From positions 733,501 to 797,500 of the forward strand of contig NZ_CP149130.1 of NCBI RefSeq assembly GCF_037811135.1: DNA of 64,000 nt. The letters run 5' to 3'. Below are positions 9,969-20,336 of this stretch, piece by piece. This stretch comes from Aeromonas rivipollensis. GTDB taxonomy: Bacteria; Pseudomonadota; Gammaproteobacteria; Enterobacterales; Aeromonadaceae. Both the position numbers and the translations under genes were made by a program. How positions within the stretch are numbered: the stretch's first letter is position 1; every line of letters starts with the position of its first letter. The notes beneath the pieces were generated by a model. That model had not been told where the DNA came from and did no database searches. It saw only the letters and a list, made by a program, of their open reading frames with translations.

Positions 9969-11135
9969 ATGCCATTGATTCTTCTGCTTGTACTACTGGT
10001 GCTGTTCAGCCCGCTGGCCATCGACATCTATCTGCCCGCCATCCCGCAGATGGCCGAGCAGCTGGGGGCCGAGGTGACCCTGATGCAGGGCACCATCACC
10101 TGGTTCCTGTTCAGCATGGGGCTGGGTCAACTGCTGGTGGGGCCGCTCGCCGACCGCTACGGCCGCAAGCCCATCGCCCTTGGCGGCGTGCTGCTCTACG
10201 GGCTGAGCGCCCTGGCCGCGGGCTTTGCCGCCAGCCTGGGTGAGCTGATGCTGGCGCGGGTGCTGCAAGGCTTCGGTGCCTGCGCCACCTCGGTCGCCGC
10301 CTTCTCGGTGGTGCGGGACAGCTATGGCCCCAAGAAGAGCGGTCAGATGATCTCCTACCTGAACGGCGCCATCTGCTTTATCCCCGCCCTGGCACCCCTG
10401 CTCGGTGGCTGGCTCACTGCCAAGGCGGGTTGGTCGGCCAACTTCTGGTTTATGGCCGGGTACGCCGTTGTGGTCGGCAGCTGGCTGCTGTGGCGCATGC
10501 CGGAGACTCGCCCAGAGGAGACCAGCAGCAGCGGCCCGCTCATCAGCTGGTCCCGCTACAGCCCTGTGCTGCGCTCCCCGAGCTTCCTGTTCAACGCGGC
10601 GCTCTGCATGCTGGCGATGGCGGTGATCCTGGCCTATGTCACGGCGGCGCCGGTACAGCTGATGGTGAAGCTGGGTCTGGACATGAATGGGTTCAGCTAC
10701 TGGTTCACCGCCAATGCGGCGCTCAACATCCTGGCCTGCTTCCTGGCGCCGCGCTTCATCGCCAGGGTAGGACCGAGACGCACCCTGCGTATCGGCCTGC
10801 TGGTGCTGCTGCTGTCGGCGATCCTGCTGACGCTGACCATGCACCTGGCTCATCCGCTGGCGATGATGGGGCCCGTATTCCTCTCCAGCATCGGCTTCGC
10901 CATGATACTGGGTGCCGCAGCCGGCATGGCGCTGGCCCCCTTCGGCCACTGCGCCGGCACCGCCGCAGCCCTGCTCGGCCTGTTCCAGATGAGCGGCTCC
11001 GGCGCCCTGGTGGGGATCACCGGATGGCTGATGCCGGATCCCCTGAGCCAGTTGGCACTGCACATGTGGCTGCTGCTGCCCCCCTTGCTGATGCTGATGA
11101 CGCGGCAGGGTCGTCGCCTCTGCTTGCAGCCTTGA
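9969..11135 (+). CDS. Bcr/CflA-type MFS drug exporter
   Basis: 388-residue inner-membrane proton antiporter of the DHA1 (Bcr/CflA) group, with twelve predicted helices. The start of helix 1 (SPLAIDIYLPAIPQMA) and the loop 2-3 motif A (GPLADRYGRKP) are characteristic, as is the motif-C-like GAICFIPALAPLLGGWL in helix 5. The monocistronic gene ends before a strong terminator. Substrate cannot be predicted. The 236-bp gap before it holds no other feature I recognise. Confidence 0.9.
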   Translation: MPLILLLVLLVLFSPLAIDIYLPAIPQMAEQLGAEVTLMQGTITWFLFSMGLGQLLVGPLADRYGRKPIALGGVLLYGLSALAAGFAASLGELMLARVLQGFGACATSVAAFSVVRDSYGPKKSGQMISYLNGAICFIPALAPLLGGWLTAKAGWSANFWFMAGYAVVVGSWLLWRMPETRPEETSSSGPLISWSRYSPVLRSPSFLFNAALCMLAMAVILAYVTAAPVQLMVKLGLDMNGFSYWFTANAALNILACFLAPRFIARVGPRRTLRIGLLVLLLSAILLTLTMHLAHPLAMMGPVFLSSIGFAMILGAAAGMALAPFGHCAGTAAALLGLFQMSGSGALVGITGWLMPDPLSQLALHMWLLLPPLLMLMTRQGRRLCLQP

Positions 11136-11215
11136 TGCGCGGGGGCACAACCCCCGGCGTTGATGGATAACGTCGCTTGCACAGGCAATAAATCCTGTGC
11201 TCTGATGAACGAAAC

Positions 11216-11241
11216 GGGGGCTTTAGGCCCCCTTCTTTTTT
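11216..11241 (+). terminator. Terminator after MFS exporter
   Basis: GGGGGC/GCCCCC stem with a 5-base loop followed by TTCTTTTTT. A second small hairpin (GCACAGG/CCTGTGC, about 11178-11200) lies just upstream. Confidence 0.88.
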
Positions 11242-11308
11242 GGGCGCAACCTCGCCAGGTGTCTATCATCAGGTGCCTATCATATTGGACAGTTCAGCGG
11301 AGAATCCC

Positions 11309-12358
11309 ATGAGTCAGACAATCAACGCCGCCCTGGTGGGCTACGGCTTTGCAGGACAGACCTTCCACGCCCCCTTCCTGACCAGCACCCCGGGGCTTGC
11401 CCTGCGCTGGGTAGTGAGCCGTGATGCCGCCAAGGTGCAGGCCGAGCTGCCCGGTTGCCGCGTCGGCTCGCTGGACGAGGTGCTGGCCGACAGCACTGTC
11501 GATCTGGTGGTGATAGCGACCCCCAACGATACCCATGCCCCCATCGCCCGTCAGGCCCTGCTGGCGGGCAAGCACGTGGTGATCGACAAGCCGTTCGCCC
11601 TGGATCTGGCCGAAGCGCAAGCGCTCGTCGAGCTGGCCGGGAAGCAGCAGCGGCTGCTCAGCATCTTCCACAACAGGCGCTGGGACGGGGATTTCCTCAC
11701 TGTGCGCCGCCTGCTGGCAGAAGGTGCCCTGGGCCAGATCGCCCAATTTGAATCCCACTTCGACCGCTATCGCCCCGAAGTGCGCCAGCGCTGGCGCGAA
11801 GCGGGCGGCCCGGGTTCCGGGCTCTGGTTCGATCTCGGTCCCCACATCCTGGACCAGGCGTTGCAACTGTTCGGCCAGCCTGACTGGATCCAGGCGGATT
11901 TGGCCGCCCAGCGCCCGGGGGCACTGAGCGATGACTACTTCCACGTGGTGCTGGGCTACGGCGCGCTTCGGGTGATACTGCACGGCAGCTGTCTGGTCTC
12001 TGCCACCATGCCACGCTTCGTCATCCACGGCAGCGAAGGATCCTTTATCAAGTTCGGCATGGATGTGCAGGAGGAGCAGCTCAAGCTCGGCCTGCGCCCG
12101 CCCGCGGCGAACTGGGGCCTGGATCCCGAACCCGGCCAGCTCAGCCGCATGGTGGAGGGGCAGCCCTCGGTGCAGGCGGTGAGCGGGGAGGCCGGGGATT
12201 ACGGCGCCTACTACCGCGGTGTCTGCGCCGCCATCAGGGGGGAGGCGGGCAACCCTGTGCCCGCTGTGGAGGCCCTGGCGGTGATGGCGCTGCTGGATCT
12301 GGCCAGAGAGAGCGACAGCCAGGGGCGGCGGCTGATTTGTCAGAAGCTGTCTGACTGA
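11309..12358 (+). CDS. Gfo/Idh/MocA-family oxidoreductase (YdgJ-like)
   Basis: 349-residue NAD(P)-dependent oxidoreductase. Rossmann segment LVGYGFAGQTFHAPFL at the N-terminus, ATPNDTHAPIA, and HVVIDKPFAL, which is the EKP-type motif with Asp for Glu. SHFDRYRPEVRQRW and WFDLGPHILDQALQLFG are typical of the E. coli YdgJ/YhhX subgroup. The ATG at 11309 aligns with the family start; 23 upstream in-frame residues fall in the terminator region and are discarded. The substrate is probably a sugar or polyol and remains unknown. It stands alone. Confidence 0.9.
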   Translation: MSQTINAALVGYGFAGQTFHAPFLTSTPGLALRWVVSRDAAKVQAELPGCRVGSLDEVLADSTVDLVVIATPNDTHAPIARQALLAGKHVVIDKPFALDLAEAQALVELAGKQQRLLSIFHNRRWDGDFLTVRRLLAEGALGQIAQFESHFDRYRPEVRQRWREAGGPGSGLWFDLGPHILDQALQLFGQPDWIQADLAAQRPGALSDDYFHVVLGYGALRVILHGSCLVSATMPRFVIHGSEGSFIKFGMDVQEEQLKLGLRPPAANWGLDPEPGQLSRMVEGQPSVQAVSGEAGDYGAYYRGVCAAIRGEAGNPVPAVEALAVMALLDLARESDSQGRRLICQKLSD

Positions 12359-12661
12359 GGGGCCTTTCACGATACCGATGACGGCTGCCGAAATGGCAAT
12401 GATTGACTGACAATCGTTCTCTTGTTGGTGTTTAATCGTGCTGTTGCGCGTCAATAAAGGCGTATTGTATTAATATTTGTCGTTGCAGTAGTTCTTTTTA
12501 TCTAGCCAACGAGAAAATATCATTGTGATACGCGTTTTCATTGGCCGCATATGGGGATATATTTCGCGCGCCTCCTGACTCCCGGTGGCTGGCTGTTTTA
12601 CCGGGAGCGAAGACGCACAGTGATGGTCATTGACACCATCTCTCCATCTTTTTTTGAGGGT
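12359..12661. other. Intergenic region upstream of the lipoprotein gene
   Basis: This ~300-bp gap is AT-rich in its middle and has two inverted repeats: CTCCCGGT/ACCGGGAG at 12579-12607 and GATGGT/ACCATC at about 12622-12640, directly before the lipoprotein ribosome site. They may fold in the leader RNA. No gene is seen. Confidence 0.4.
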
Positions 12662-12667
12662 ATGCAC

Positions 12668-12901
12668 ATGAACAAAGTACTGGTAGCCGGTATCCTGGGT
12701 CTGATGTTGACCGCCTGTGGTCAGAAAGAAGAAGCCGCCGCTCCGGCTGCTACTCCGGCCGCCGACGTTGCTGCAACTGTTAGCGAAGCTGCCTCTACCG
12801 TAGAGAAGGCCGCTTCCGAAGCGTCTGCTACCGTCGAGAAGGCTGCTGCTGACGTGGCCACCAAGGCAGAAGCTGCTGTGAGCGATGCCAAGGCCAACTA
12901 A
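12668..12901 (+). CDS. Small Ala/Glu-rich lipoprotein
   Basis: 77-residue precursor. MNKVLVAGILGLMLTACG is a lipoprotein signal with lipobox LTAC, so Cys17 would be the lipidated N-terminus. The mature ~61 residues are almost only Ala, Glu, Lys, Val, Ser and Thr with a near repeat STVEKAASEA / ATVEKAAADV, suggesting one long helix or coiled coil reminiscent of Lpp-like proteins, but with no recognised family. Start chosen at 12668 because GAGGG lies 7 bases upstream; an ATG two codons earlier is too close. A perfect terminator follows, so it is a single-gene unit. Confidence 0.75.
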   Translation: MNKVLVAGILGLMLTACGQKEEAAAPAATPAADVAATVSEAASTVEKAASEASATVEKAAADVATKAEAAVSDAKAN

Positions 12902-12914
12902 GCCTGCACCTCAT

Positions 12915-12954
12915 AAAAAAACGGGCCCGGCGGTAACGCCGGGCCCGTTTTTTT
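12915..12954. terminator. Bidirectional terminator between lipoprotein and NfeD genes
   Basis: Perfect 11-bp stem CGGGCCCGGCG/CGCCGGGCCCG with GTAA loop flanked by A7 and T7, so it can stop transcription from both sides. Confidence 0.95.
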
Positions 12955-12984
12955 ATGGCCACTGTGGGGGCAGATACTGCCCGG

Positions 12985-13440
12985 TCAGGGCAGCGGCTCC
13001 ACCAGCAGTATGTGGGAGTCGGCCCCCACCACCTTGACCCGGCTGCCCGCCGGCAGCGGCACAGGGCAGCGCACCGTCCAGACGGTGTCATCCAGATGCA
13101 CCCGGCTGGTGCCCTGGCTCACCTCATCCAGCAGTGTCAGCTCCCGCCCCAGATAGCTCTGCATCCGCTCGTTGATGGGGGCGGCCGCATCGCGGCTCGA
13201 GCGGTCGCGCTTGTGCTGCCAGCGCCACCAGGCCCAGGTGGTCACCAGGGACTGCGCCGCAAACAACAGCAGCTGGGCCTGCCAGCCGAAGGGCCAGAGC
13301 AGCAGGATCAGCCCCACTTCCAGCGCGGCTATGCCGGTCCAGAGCAGAAAGCCCACCGACCCCAGCACTTCGATGGCCAGCAGCACGAAGCCGAGCCCCA
13401 GCCAGTGCCAGTGGGTCAGCCCCTCGAACAGGGCTGTCAT
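12985..13440 (-). CDS. NfeD-family membrane protein, partner of QmcA
   Basis: 151-residue short-form NfeD protein: three hydrophobic helices in the first ~75 residues, then a soluble beta-barrel (OB-like) domain ([24 protein letters not shown]...). Short NfeD proteins are encoded beside SPFH/stomatin proteins and are thought to act with them in membrane microdomains. Here the start overlaps the stop of qmcA by 4 bases (ATGA), giving coupled translation. It corresponds in position to E. coli YbbK's neighbour. Confidence 0.88.
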   Translation of the reverse strand: MTALFEGLTHWHWLGLGFVLLAIEVLGSVGFLLWTGIAALEVGLILLLWPFGWQAQLLLFAAQSLVTTWAWWRWQHKRDRSSRDAAAPINERMQSYLGRELTLLDEVSQGTSRVHLDDTVWTVRCPVPLPAGSRVKVVGADSHILLVEPLP

Positions 13441-14360
13441 GACTTGTCGACCTTGCCATCTTTGTTGAACAGCTCGGCCATGCCCGCCACCGAGCCAATC
13501 AGGCTGCCCGCCTCCAGCGGCATCATGATGATCTTGCTGTTGGGCCCCTCACCGATGCGGGCTAGCGCCTCTGTGTATTTCTGGGCCACGAAGTAGTTGA
13601 TGGCCTGCATATCCCCTTCCGCTATAGCTTTTGAGACCATATGGGTCGCCTTGGCTTCCGCCTCGGCGGCACGCTCCCGCGCCTCGGCGGCGAGGAAGGC
13701 GGCCTGACGTTCCCCCTCGGCCTTGAGGATCTGGGACTGCTTCTCCCCTTCCGCTTTCAGGATCTTGGACTGGCGTACCCCTTCGGCCTCCAGCACCTCG
13801 GCCCGCTTCTGCCGCTCGGCCTTCATCTGGGCATTCATGGCTTCCACCAGGGCCAGCGGCGGGCGCACATCCTTGATCTCGATCCGGGTCACCTTGATGC
13901 CCCAGGGGGCGGTGGCGGCATCCATGGTGCGCAGCAGCTTCTCGTTGATGGTGTCGCGCTGGGAGAGCATCTCGTCCAGCTCCATGGCACCGAGCACGGT
14001 GCGCATGTTGGTCATGGTGAGATTGCGGATGGCGCTGGTGAGATCGTTGACCTCATAGGCTCCCTTTCGGGCATCCACCACCTGCACGAAGCTGATGGCG
14101 TCTATGGTGACGTTGGCGTTGTCCCGGGAGATCACCTCCTGGGCCGGGATGTCCAGCACCTGCTCCATCATGATGATCTTGTGGCCGACTCTGTCCACAT
14201 AGGGGATCAGCAGGTTGAGACCGGGGGAGAGGGTACGGGTGTAGCGGCCGAAGCGCTCCACAGTCCAGTTGAAACCCTGGGGCACTATCTTGATGCCCGC
14301 GCTCAGGGTGGCCAGCACCAGGAACACGAAGATCCCCAGCACAATCAATGACTCATTCAT
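13437..14360 (-). CDS. qmcA: SPFH/stomatin-family membrane protein QmcA
   Basis: 307 residues: one N-terminal membrane anchor ([24 protein letters not shown]), an SPFH/band-7 domain ([36 protein letters not shown]) and a long charged coiled coil with a repeated AEG-x-KQSxILK pattern ([27 protein letters not shown]). In E. coli QmcA interacts functionally with FtsH/HflKC and quality control in the membrane. First gene of the qmcA-nfeD pair, divergent from cysG. Confidence 0.93.
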   Translation of the reverse strand: MNESLIVLGIFVFLVLATLSAGIKIVPQGFNWTVERFGRYTRTLSPGLNLLIPYVDRVGHKIIMMEQVLDIPAQEVISRDNANVTIDAISFVQVVDARKGAYEVNDLTSAIRNLTMTNMRTVLGAMELDEMLSQRDTINEKLLRTMDAATAPWGIKVTRIEIKDVRPPLALVEAMNAQMKAERQKRAEVLEAEGVRQSKILKAEGEKQSQILKAEGERQAAFLAAEARERAAEAEAKATHMVSKAIAEGDMQAINYFVAQKYTEALARIGEGPNSKIIMMPLEAGSLIGSVAGMAELFNKDGKVDKS

Positions 14361-14447
14361 GGTAAAGCTCCTTATGAAACACTTTCACTAGCCTAGAGTC
14401 TGGTGCGAACCACCACAAGGACATTCGCTCCCCTTTGCCACGACATG

Positions 14448-14467
14448 GTTTTACTAATTACTAAAAC
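14448..14467. promoter_or_regulatory. 20-bp near-palindrome between qmcA and cysG
   Basis: GTTTTACTAATTACTAAAAC is symmetrical except for one base pair. It is centred about 70 bases before the predicted cysG transcription start and about 100 bases before the qmcA start. Could be an operator; it does not look like a clear CysB site. Confidence 0.35.
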
Positions 14468-14492
14468 GCATTAAAGAGCATTTTTTATTATT

Positions 14493-14520
14493 TTGAGGGA
14501 TAAGGACTCCTGCCTATAGT
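14493..14520 (+). promoter_or_regulatory. Candidate cysG promoter
   Basis: TTGAGG (14493-14498), 16-base spacer, TATAGT (14515-14520); predicted start about 14527. The AT-rich tract just upstream is the sort of DNA CysB binds in sulfur genes, but that is inference. Confidence 0.5.
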
Positions 14521-14558
14521 CGCCCCAGATGTCGTCGTATGCCGAGGAGTGGGCCCTG

Positions 14559-15989
14559 ATGGATTATTTACCTATGTTTGCCAGGTTGGAAGGCCGCCCG
14601 GTATTGCTGGTGGGCGGGGGCGAGGTTGCCCTGCGCAAGGCGCGCCTGCTGCTGGCGGCAGGTGCCCGGCTGACCCTGGTTTCTCCCGAGACTGAACCCG
14701 AATTCGCCGAATTTGCCGGCCGTTTCACCCATCTGGTCGAGCGTTTCAGCCCGGCTCATCTGGCCGGCCAGATCCTGGTGGTGGCCGCCACCGACAGCCT
14801 CGAGGTCAACGCCCTCGTCTATCAGAGCGCCAACCAGCTCGGGCTCTTTGTGAATGTGGTGGACGACCCCGAGCGTTCCAGCTTTATCTTCCCCTCGATC
14901 ATCGACCGCTCGCCCCTGATGGTGGCCGTCTCCAGCGGCGGTAAGGCCCCCGTGCTGGTGCGCCTGCTGCGCGAGCGGCTCGAGAGCCTGCTGCCCCGCC
15001 ATCTCGGTGGACTGGCCGAGCTCTCGGGCCGGGTGCGGGTCAAGGCCAAGCGGGTGCTTGCTTCTCTCTCGGATCGCCGCCGCTTCTGGGAGCGGGCATT
15101 TGCCTCCAACACCCTCGCCGGTCTGATTGAGAAAGAGGATTGGCAGGGGGCAGAGGGTTGGCTCAATGAGGGGCTCGACAAAGCCCAAAGCGAAGTGGGC
15201 GAGGTGGTGCTGGTGGGGGCGGGCCCAGGGGATCCTGGCCTGCTGACCCTCAAGGCGCTGCAACAGATCCAGCAGGCTGAAGTGGTGCTCTATGACCAGC
15301 TGGTCTCCCCGGAGATCCTGGACCTGGTGCGCCGGGACGCCACCCTGGTGTCGGTCGGCAAGAAGGCCGGTGCCCACAGCGTGCCCCAGGAGGAGACCAA
15401 TCGCCTGCTGGTGGAATACGCCAGGGCGGGCAACCGTGTGGTGCGGCTCAAGGGGGGAGATCCCTTCATGTTCGGCCGCGGCGGTGAGGAGCTGGAAGTG
15501 CTGGCAGAGGAAGGTATCCCCTTCTCGGTGGTGCCCGGCATCACGGCCGCCGCTGGCGCCACCGCCTATGCGGGCATACCGCTCACCCACCGCGACCATG
15601 CCCAGAGTGCCGTCTTCATCACCGGCCACTGTCAGAAGGAGGGCAAGGAGCCCGACTGGCAGCAGCTCGCCGCCACCAACCAGACCCTGGTCATCTACAT
15701 GGGGCTGATGCGCTCCGAGCACATCCAGCAACAGCTGGTGAGCCATGGCCGAGGCCAGGTCACCCCTATCGCCATCATAGAGCGGGGCACCACCGCCCGT
15801 CAGCGCGTGCTGACCGGCACCCTGGCTGACCTTGCCGTACTGGCCGAGCAGGCAGTTAGCCCGTCGCTCATCGTCATCGGCGAGGTGGTGGCTCTGCGCA
15901 AGCAGCTCGCCTGGTTTGGCGAGCAGGGTGGCGAGCAGACCGAAACAGAGGCGAGCCGCCACGAACTGAAGCTGGTGAGCCTGGCCTGA
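14559..15989 (+). CDS. cysG: Sirohaem synthase (trifunctional)
   Basis: 476 residues making sirohaem for sulfite reductase from uroporphyrinogen III. N-terminal dehydrogenase/ferrochelatase half: [21 protein letters not shown] with Rossmann [14 protein letters not shown] and [19 protein letters not shown]-terminal methyltransferase half: [30 protein letters not shown] and [16 protein letters not shown] 14559 is chosen by homology and a GAGGAG site nine bases before it; ten more in-frame residues exist upstream. First gene of the sulfate assimilation cluster, followed by cysD after 107 bases. Confidence 0.96.
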   Translation: MDYLPMFARLEGRPVLLVGGGEVALRKARLLLAAGARLTLVSPETEPEFAEFAGRFTHLVERFSPAHLAGQILVVAATDSLEVNALVYQSANQLGLFVNVVDDPERSSFIFPSIIDRSPLMVAVSSGGKAPVLVRLLRERLESLLPRHLGGLAELSGRVRVKAKRVLASLSDRRRFWERAFASNTLAGLIEKEDWQGAEGWLNEGLDKAQSEVGEVVLVGAGPGDPGLLTLKALQQIQQAEVVLYDQLVSPEILDLVRRDATLVSVGKKAGAHSVPQEETNRLLVEYARAGNRVVRLKGGDPFMFGRGGEELEVLAEEGIPFSVVPGITAAAGATAYAGIPLTHRDHAQSAVFITGHCQKEGKEPDWQQLAATNQTLVIYMGLMRSEHIQQQLVSHGRGQVTPIAIIERGTTARQRVLTGTLADLAVLAEQAVSPSLIVIGEVVALRKQLAWFGEQGGEQTETEASRHELKLVSLA

Positions 15990-16096
15990 GCCCGGCCACG
16001 ACAGCAACCGATTAGACGGTGCGGCCAAGGCGGCACCGAACTGAACCAGAACAGCGCCCCGAGCCGGCGCGATAGCAATGAACCGAGGACCCAGAC

Positions 16097-17005
16097 ATGG
16101 ACCGTGAAAGACTGACACACCTGCAACAGCTGGAAGCCGAGAGCATCCACATCATCCGCGAGGTGGCCGCCGAATTTGAAAACCCGGTGATGATGTACTC
16201 CATCGGCAAGGACTCCTCCGTCATGCTGCACCTGGCCCGCAAGGCCTTCTATCCGGGCAAGATCCCCTTCCCCCTGCTGCACGTGGACACCAACTGGAAG
16301 TTCAAGGAGATGATCAAGTTCCGGGACGAGACCGCCAGGAAGTACGGGCTGGATCTCATCGTCCACAAGAACCCGGATGGTCTCGCCATGAACATCAACC
16401 CCTTCGTGCACGGCAGCGGCAAGCACACCGACATCATGAAGACAGAGGGGCTCAAGCAGGCGCTCAACCAGCACGGCTTCGACGCCGCCTTCGGCGGTGC
16501 CCGCCGCGACGAAGAGAAGTCCCGCGCCAAGGAGCGGGTCTACTCCTTCCGTGACAAGTCCCACCGCTGGGATCCGAAGAACCAGCGCCCGGAGCTGTGG
16601 CGGGTCTACAACAGCCAGGTCAACAAGGGGGAGAGCATCCGTGTGTTCCCGCTCTCCAACTGGACCGAACTGGACATCTGGCAATACATCTATCTCGAGA
16701 ACATCGACATAGTGCCGCTCTACTTTGCCGCCCATCGCCCTGTGGTGGAGCGCAATGGCATCAAGATCATGGTGGATGACGAGCGCATGCCCATAGGCCC
16801 GGAAGACGAAGTGAAGCAGGAGCTGGTGCGCTTCCGCACCCTCGGCTGCTACCCGCTGACCGGGGCCATCGAATCCAATGCCACCACCCTGCCCGAGATC
16901 ATCGAAGAGATGCTGCTCACCACCTCGAGCGAGCGGCAAGGGCGGCTCATCGACCACGATCAGGCCGGCTCCATGGAGCAGAAGAAGCGTCAGGGATATT
17001 TCTAA
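16097..17005 (+). CDS. cysD: Sulfate adenylyltransferase subunit 2
   Basis: 302 residues, same length as E. coli CysD. The small subunit forms adenosine 5'-phosphosulfate from ATP and sulfate. The PP-loop motif [17 protein letters not shown] is intact, as are [33 protein letters not shown] and the [15 protein letters not shown] segment of the family. GAGG lies 9 bases before the ATG. cysN follows after 11 bases, so the two subunits are made together. Confidence 0.98.
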   Translation: MDRERLTHLQQLEAESIHIIREVAAEFENPVMMYSIGKDSSVMLHLARKAFYPGKIPFPLLHVDTNWKFKEMIKFRDETARKYGLDLIVHKNPDGLAMNINPFVHGSGKHTDIMKTEGLKQALNQHGFDAAFGGARRDEEKSRAKERVYSFRDKSHRWDPKNQRPELWRVYNSQVNKGESIRVFPLSNWTELDIWQYIYLENIDIVPLYFAAHRPVVERNGIKIMVDDERMPIGPEDEVKQELVRFRTLGCYPLTGAIESNATTLPEIIEEMLLTTSSERQGRLIDHDQAGSMEQKKRQGYF

Positions 17006-17016
17006 GGAATCGCATC

Positions 17017-18444
17017 ATGAACAACCATATTCAGACCGCCATCAGCGAACAGGGCATTGAAGCCTACCTGCACGCCCAGCAGCACAAGAGCCTGCTGCGT
17101 TTTCTCACCTGCGGCAGCGTGGACGACGGCAAGAGCACCCTCATCGGCCGCCTGCTGCACGACTCCCAGCAGATCTATGAAGATCAGCTCAAGGCGCTGG
17201 AGTCCGACAGCCAGAAGCTCGGCACCACCGGCGAGAAGCTGGACCTGGCACTGCTGGTGGACGGCCTGCAGGCGGAGCGCGAGCAGGGCATCACCATCGA
17301 CGTGGCCTACCGCTATTTCTCCACCGCCAAGCGCAAATTTATCATCTCGGACACCCCGGGCCACGAGCAGTACACCCGCAACATGGCCACCGGCGCCTCC
17401 ACCTGCGATCTCGCCATCATCCTGATCGATGCCCGCAAGGGGGTGCTGGATCAGACCCGTCGCCACAGTTTTATCGCCAGCCTGCTCGGCATCAAGCAGT
17501 TCGTGGTGGCGGTCAACAAGATGGACCTGGTGGAGTTCAGCCAGGAGGTGTTCGATCGCATCAGCCTGGAGTACCGCGAGTTCGCCAAGAAGCTCAGCGT
17601 CGACAGCATCCACATAGTGCCGGTCTCGGCCCTGGACGGTGACAACGTGGTCAACCAGAGCGACAAGCTGGCCTGGTACCAGGGCGAGACCCTGCTCGCC
17701 CTGCTGGAGTCTGCCGAAGTGGAGCGCGAGCTGGAGCGCCACCCGGTGCGCCTGCCGGTGCAGTACGTGAACCGCCCGAACCTCGATTTTCGCGGCTTCG
17801 CGGGCACGCTCGCCTCCGGTATCCTGCGGGTCGGCGACCGGCTGGCGGTGCTGCCGTCCGGCAAGGAGAGCACTGTCACCCGCATCGTCACCTTCGATGG
17901 GGATCTGGACTACGCCCTGCCGGGTCAGGCCATCACCGTCACCTTCGCGGACGAGATCGACATCAGCCGGGGTGACCTGCTGGTGGATGCGGCGAAAAAG
18001 CCCCAGGTGACCCAGAACCTGCTGGCTCACATCGTCTGGATGGGGGAGGAGTCCCTGCAACCGGGCCGGGTCTACGACGTCAAGCTGGCCACCAAGAAGA
18101 GTCGCGGTCAGGTGGAGGCCATCCGCCACCGCATCGAGATCAACAAGCTGGACGAGCTGCCCGCCTCCGAGCTCAAGCTCAACGAGATTGGCCTGTGCGA
18201 ATTCAGCCTGACCGATCCTGTGGCGTTCGACCCCTACAAAGAGATCCGCGATACCGGCAGCTTCATCCTGATCGACCGGCTGACCAACGTCACAGTGGGG
18301 GCGGGCATGATAGTGGAAGGGTTGGCGGCCAAGGTAGTCAAAGGGCACTACAGCGAGTTCGAAATCGAGCTCAACGCCTTGGTACGCAAGCACTTCCCGC
18401 ACTGGCAAGCCCTTGCCATCGGTAACGACACAAGCAAGGAGTAA
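17017..18444 (+). CDS. cysN: Sulfate adenylyltransferase subunit 1 (GTPase)
   Basis: 475 residues. The GTPase that drives sulfate activation with CysD. G motifs are visible: [13 protein letters not shown] (P-loop), [25 protein letters not shown] and NKMDLV. The C-terminal EF-Tu-like beta barrels follow. No APS-kinase fusion (as in NodQ) is present; the kinase is the separate cysC downstream. The next gene's ATG is only 5 bases past the stop. Confidence 0.98.
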   Translation: MNNHIQTAISEQGIEAYLHAQQHKSLLRFLTCGSVDDGKSTLIGRLLHDSQQIYEDQLKALESDSQKLGTTGEKLDLALLVDGLQAEREQGITIDVAYRYFSTAKRKFIISDTPGHEQYTRNMATGASTCDLAIILIDARKGVLDQTRRHSFIASLLGIKQFVVAVNKMDLVEFSQEVFDRISLEYREFAKKLSVDSIHIVPVSALDGDNVVNQSDKLAWYQGETLLALLESAEVERELERHPVRLPVQYVNRPNLDFRGFAGTLASGILRVGDRLAVLPSGKESTVTRIVTFDGDLDYALPGQAITVTFADEIDISRGDLLVDAAKKPQVTQNLLAHIVWMGEESLQPGRVYDVKLATKKSRGQVEAIRHRIEINKLDELPASELKLNEIGLCEFSLTDPVAFDPYKEIRDTGSFILIDRLTNVTVGAGMIVEGLAAKVVKGHYSEFEIELNALVRKHFPHWQALAIGNDTSKE

Positions 18445-18448
18445 GCCC

Positions 18449-20173
18449 ATGACCTGGCAACAATCCCTGGTGCTGGGTCTGCTGGCTGCCCTCGTCGCCC
18501 TGCTGATCCAGGGCAAACTCCGGCCGGCGCTGCTCTTCTCGGGCGCCGTGCTCATCACCTATCTGAGCGGCCTGGCGGACATCAACGCCGTGGTGGCGGG
18601 CTACACCAACAGCGCCCTGCTGACCCTGGTGTTGCTGCTGCTGGTGTCGCTCGCGGTGGAGAAGACCCGGATCATGAGCTGGTTCGCCAACCTGGTGGGC
18701 ACCGGCTCCTTCAACAAGGTGCTGGTCAAGGTGTGGTTCTCCACCGCCTTCCTGTCGGCCTTCGTCAACAACACCGCCGTGGTGGCCTCCATGCTGGGGG
18801 CGGTCAAACGCAACCCCAACCATGCCCCCTCCCGGCTGCTGCTGCCCATGTGCTTCGCGGCCACCTTTGGCGGCGTGCTGACCCTGATCGGCACCTCCAC
18901 CAACCTCATCGTCAACAGCTTCCTCATCAAGATGGGGGCGCCGCCGCTCGGCATGTTCGACTTCTTCATGGTGGGGGCGGGAACCCTGCTGACCGGCCTT
19001 GTCGCCGTGCTGCTGTTTGCCCGCCACCTGCCGGAGCAGGACACAGAGATGAGCCGGGAATCCGGCTACTTTCTCGAGGCCAAGGTGGGCCCCGGTTCCC
19101 CCATGGCCGGGCGCAGCGTCAAGGAGAACGGCCTGCGCAGCCTCAAAAGCCTCTACCTCGCCGAGATCATCCGGGGCAACCAGGTGATCTGCCCGGTGCA
19201 GCCGGAACACGAGCTGCACGAGGGGGACATGCTGCTGTTTTGCGGCGACGTGGAGAGCGTCGGCGTGCTGCAGGAGCTCAAGGGGCTGGATCTCTACGGC
19301 CAGCACCGCCTCAACGGCCAGCACCTGGTGGAGGTGATCGTCAGCCACAGCTCGCGGCTGGTGGGTCAGACCATCAAGGATGCGGAGTTTCGCACCCACT
19401 TCGATGCGGTGGTGCTGGCGGTGCGCCGGGGCGAGACCCAGCTCACCGGCGGCCTCGGCCAGATTGAGCTGCACGCGGGGGATACCCTGCTGCTGGCGCC
19501 GGGCCCCAAGTTTGCGGGCAACAAGTCCCTGTCGCGGGAGTTCGTGGTGGTGAGCGGGCTGGAGGCCTCCACCCGGCTCGATGGCAAGCGCAGCGCCGCC
19601 GTGGTGCTGGGCTTTCTCGGGGTGCTGGCGCTGTCGGTGTTCGATCTGGTGCCGCTGTTCAAGGGGCTGCTGGTGATGCTGGTGGTGCTGCTCTTCTCCC
19701 GCATCCTGACCCTGGACGAGATCCGCCGCCGCTTTCCCCTCGACATCTGGCTGGTGGTGGGCGGGGCGCTGGCCATCGCCGATCAGCTGGAGAAGAGCGG
19801 CCTGGCCAGGTTGATTGCCGACTGGCTGATGGGGGAGTTCAACGGTTCCAGCCCTATCATCGCCTTTATCGGCATCTACCTGTTTACCCTGGTGCTGACC
19901 GAGCTGATGAGCAACAACGCCGCCGCGGCTCTGGCCTTCCCCATGGGTTACCAGCTGGCGCTCAGCATGGACGTCTCCACCATGCCGTTTATCCTGGCGG
20001 TGCTGTTCGGGGCGAGTTCCAGCTTCATACTGCCCTACGGCTACCAGACCAACCTCATGGTCTATGCGGCGGGCAACTACAAGATGCCGGATTACCTCAG
20101 GCTGGCGGTGCCTGTCTCCCTGGCCTACAGCATCGGAGTGATCGTCATGGTGCCCCTGCTGTTTCCGTTTTAA
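18449..20173 (+). CDS. SLC13/DASS-family anion permease with two RCK_C domains
   Basis: 574 residues: an N-terminal membrane block of about six helices, a cytoplasmic pair of TrkA/RCK_C-like domains (about residues 200-370, GRSVKENGLRSL..., SRLVGQTIKDAEF...), and a second membrane block. The signature NNTAVV and the GTSTNLIVNSF motif belong to sodium:sulfate/dicarboxylate symporters. Placed between cysN and cysC it is very likely the sulfate uptake permease of this pathway, as in Vibrio. The ATG at 18449 follows AAGGAG and is 5 bases from cysN. Confidence 0.9.
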   Translation: MTWQQSLVLGLLAALVALLIQGKLRPALLFSGAVLITYLSGLADINAVVAGYTNSALLTLVLLLLVSLAVEKTRIMSWFANLVGTGSFNKVLVKVWFSTAFLSAFVNNTAVVASMLGAVKRNPNHAPSRLLLPMCFAATFGGVLTLIGTSTNLIVNSFLIKMGAPPLGMFDFFMVGAGTLLTGLVAVLLFARHLPEQDTEMSRESGYFLEAKVGPGSPMAGRSVKENGLRSLKSLYLAEIIRGNQVICPVQPEHELHEGDMLLFCGDVESVGVLQELKGLDLYGQHRLNGQHLVEVIVSHSSRLVGQTIKDAEFRTHFDAVVLAVRRGETQLTGGLGQIELHAGDTLLLAPGPKFAGNKSLSREFVVVSGLEASTRLDGKRSAAVVLGFLGVLALSVFDLVPLFKGLLVMLVVLLFSRILTLDEIRRRFPLDIWLVVGGALAIADQLEKSGLARLIADWLMGEFNGSSPIIAFIGIYLFTLVLTELMSNNAAAALAFPMGYQLALSMDVSTMPFILAVLFGASSSFILPYGYQTNLMVYAAGNYKMPDYLRLAVPVSLAYSIGVIVMVPLLFPF

Positions 20174-20211
20174 GGCGCAACCCTCTTCGTTTTGGGGCCT
20201 TGATGCCTCCC

Positions 20212-20336
20212 AAGGAGTTTGAATGAGCAATACCATGGCATCAGCAAGTTATCGGCTGACAGTCCGAGTCGGCTCCCCGTGGTGGCGGACAGTTTCAGTG
20301 TTGAGGCGTGAGCGCCAATCAAGGAGTGTTGGATGA
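20212..20336 (+). repeat. Duplicated cysC start region with 37-codon ORF ending at cysC
   Basis: The cysC ribosome site and first codons (AAGGAG...ATGAGCAATA) occur twice, at about 20212-20232 and 20321-20343. The upstream copy opens a 37-codon ORF (20223-20336, MSNTMASASYRL...) whose TGA overlaps the cysC ATG as ATGA. It could couple translation into cysC or be a simple scar. Confidence 0.7.
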
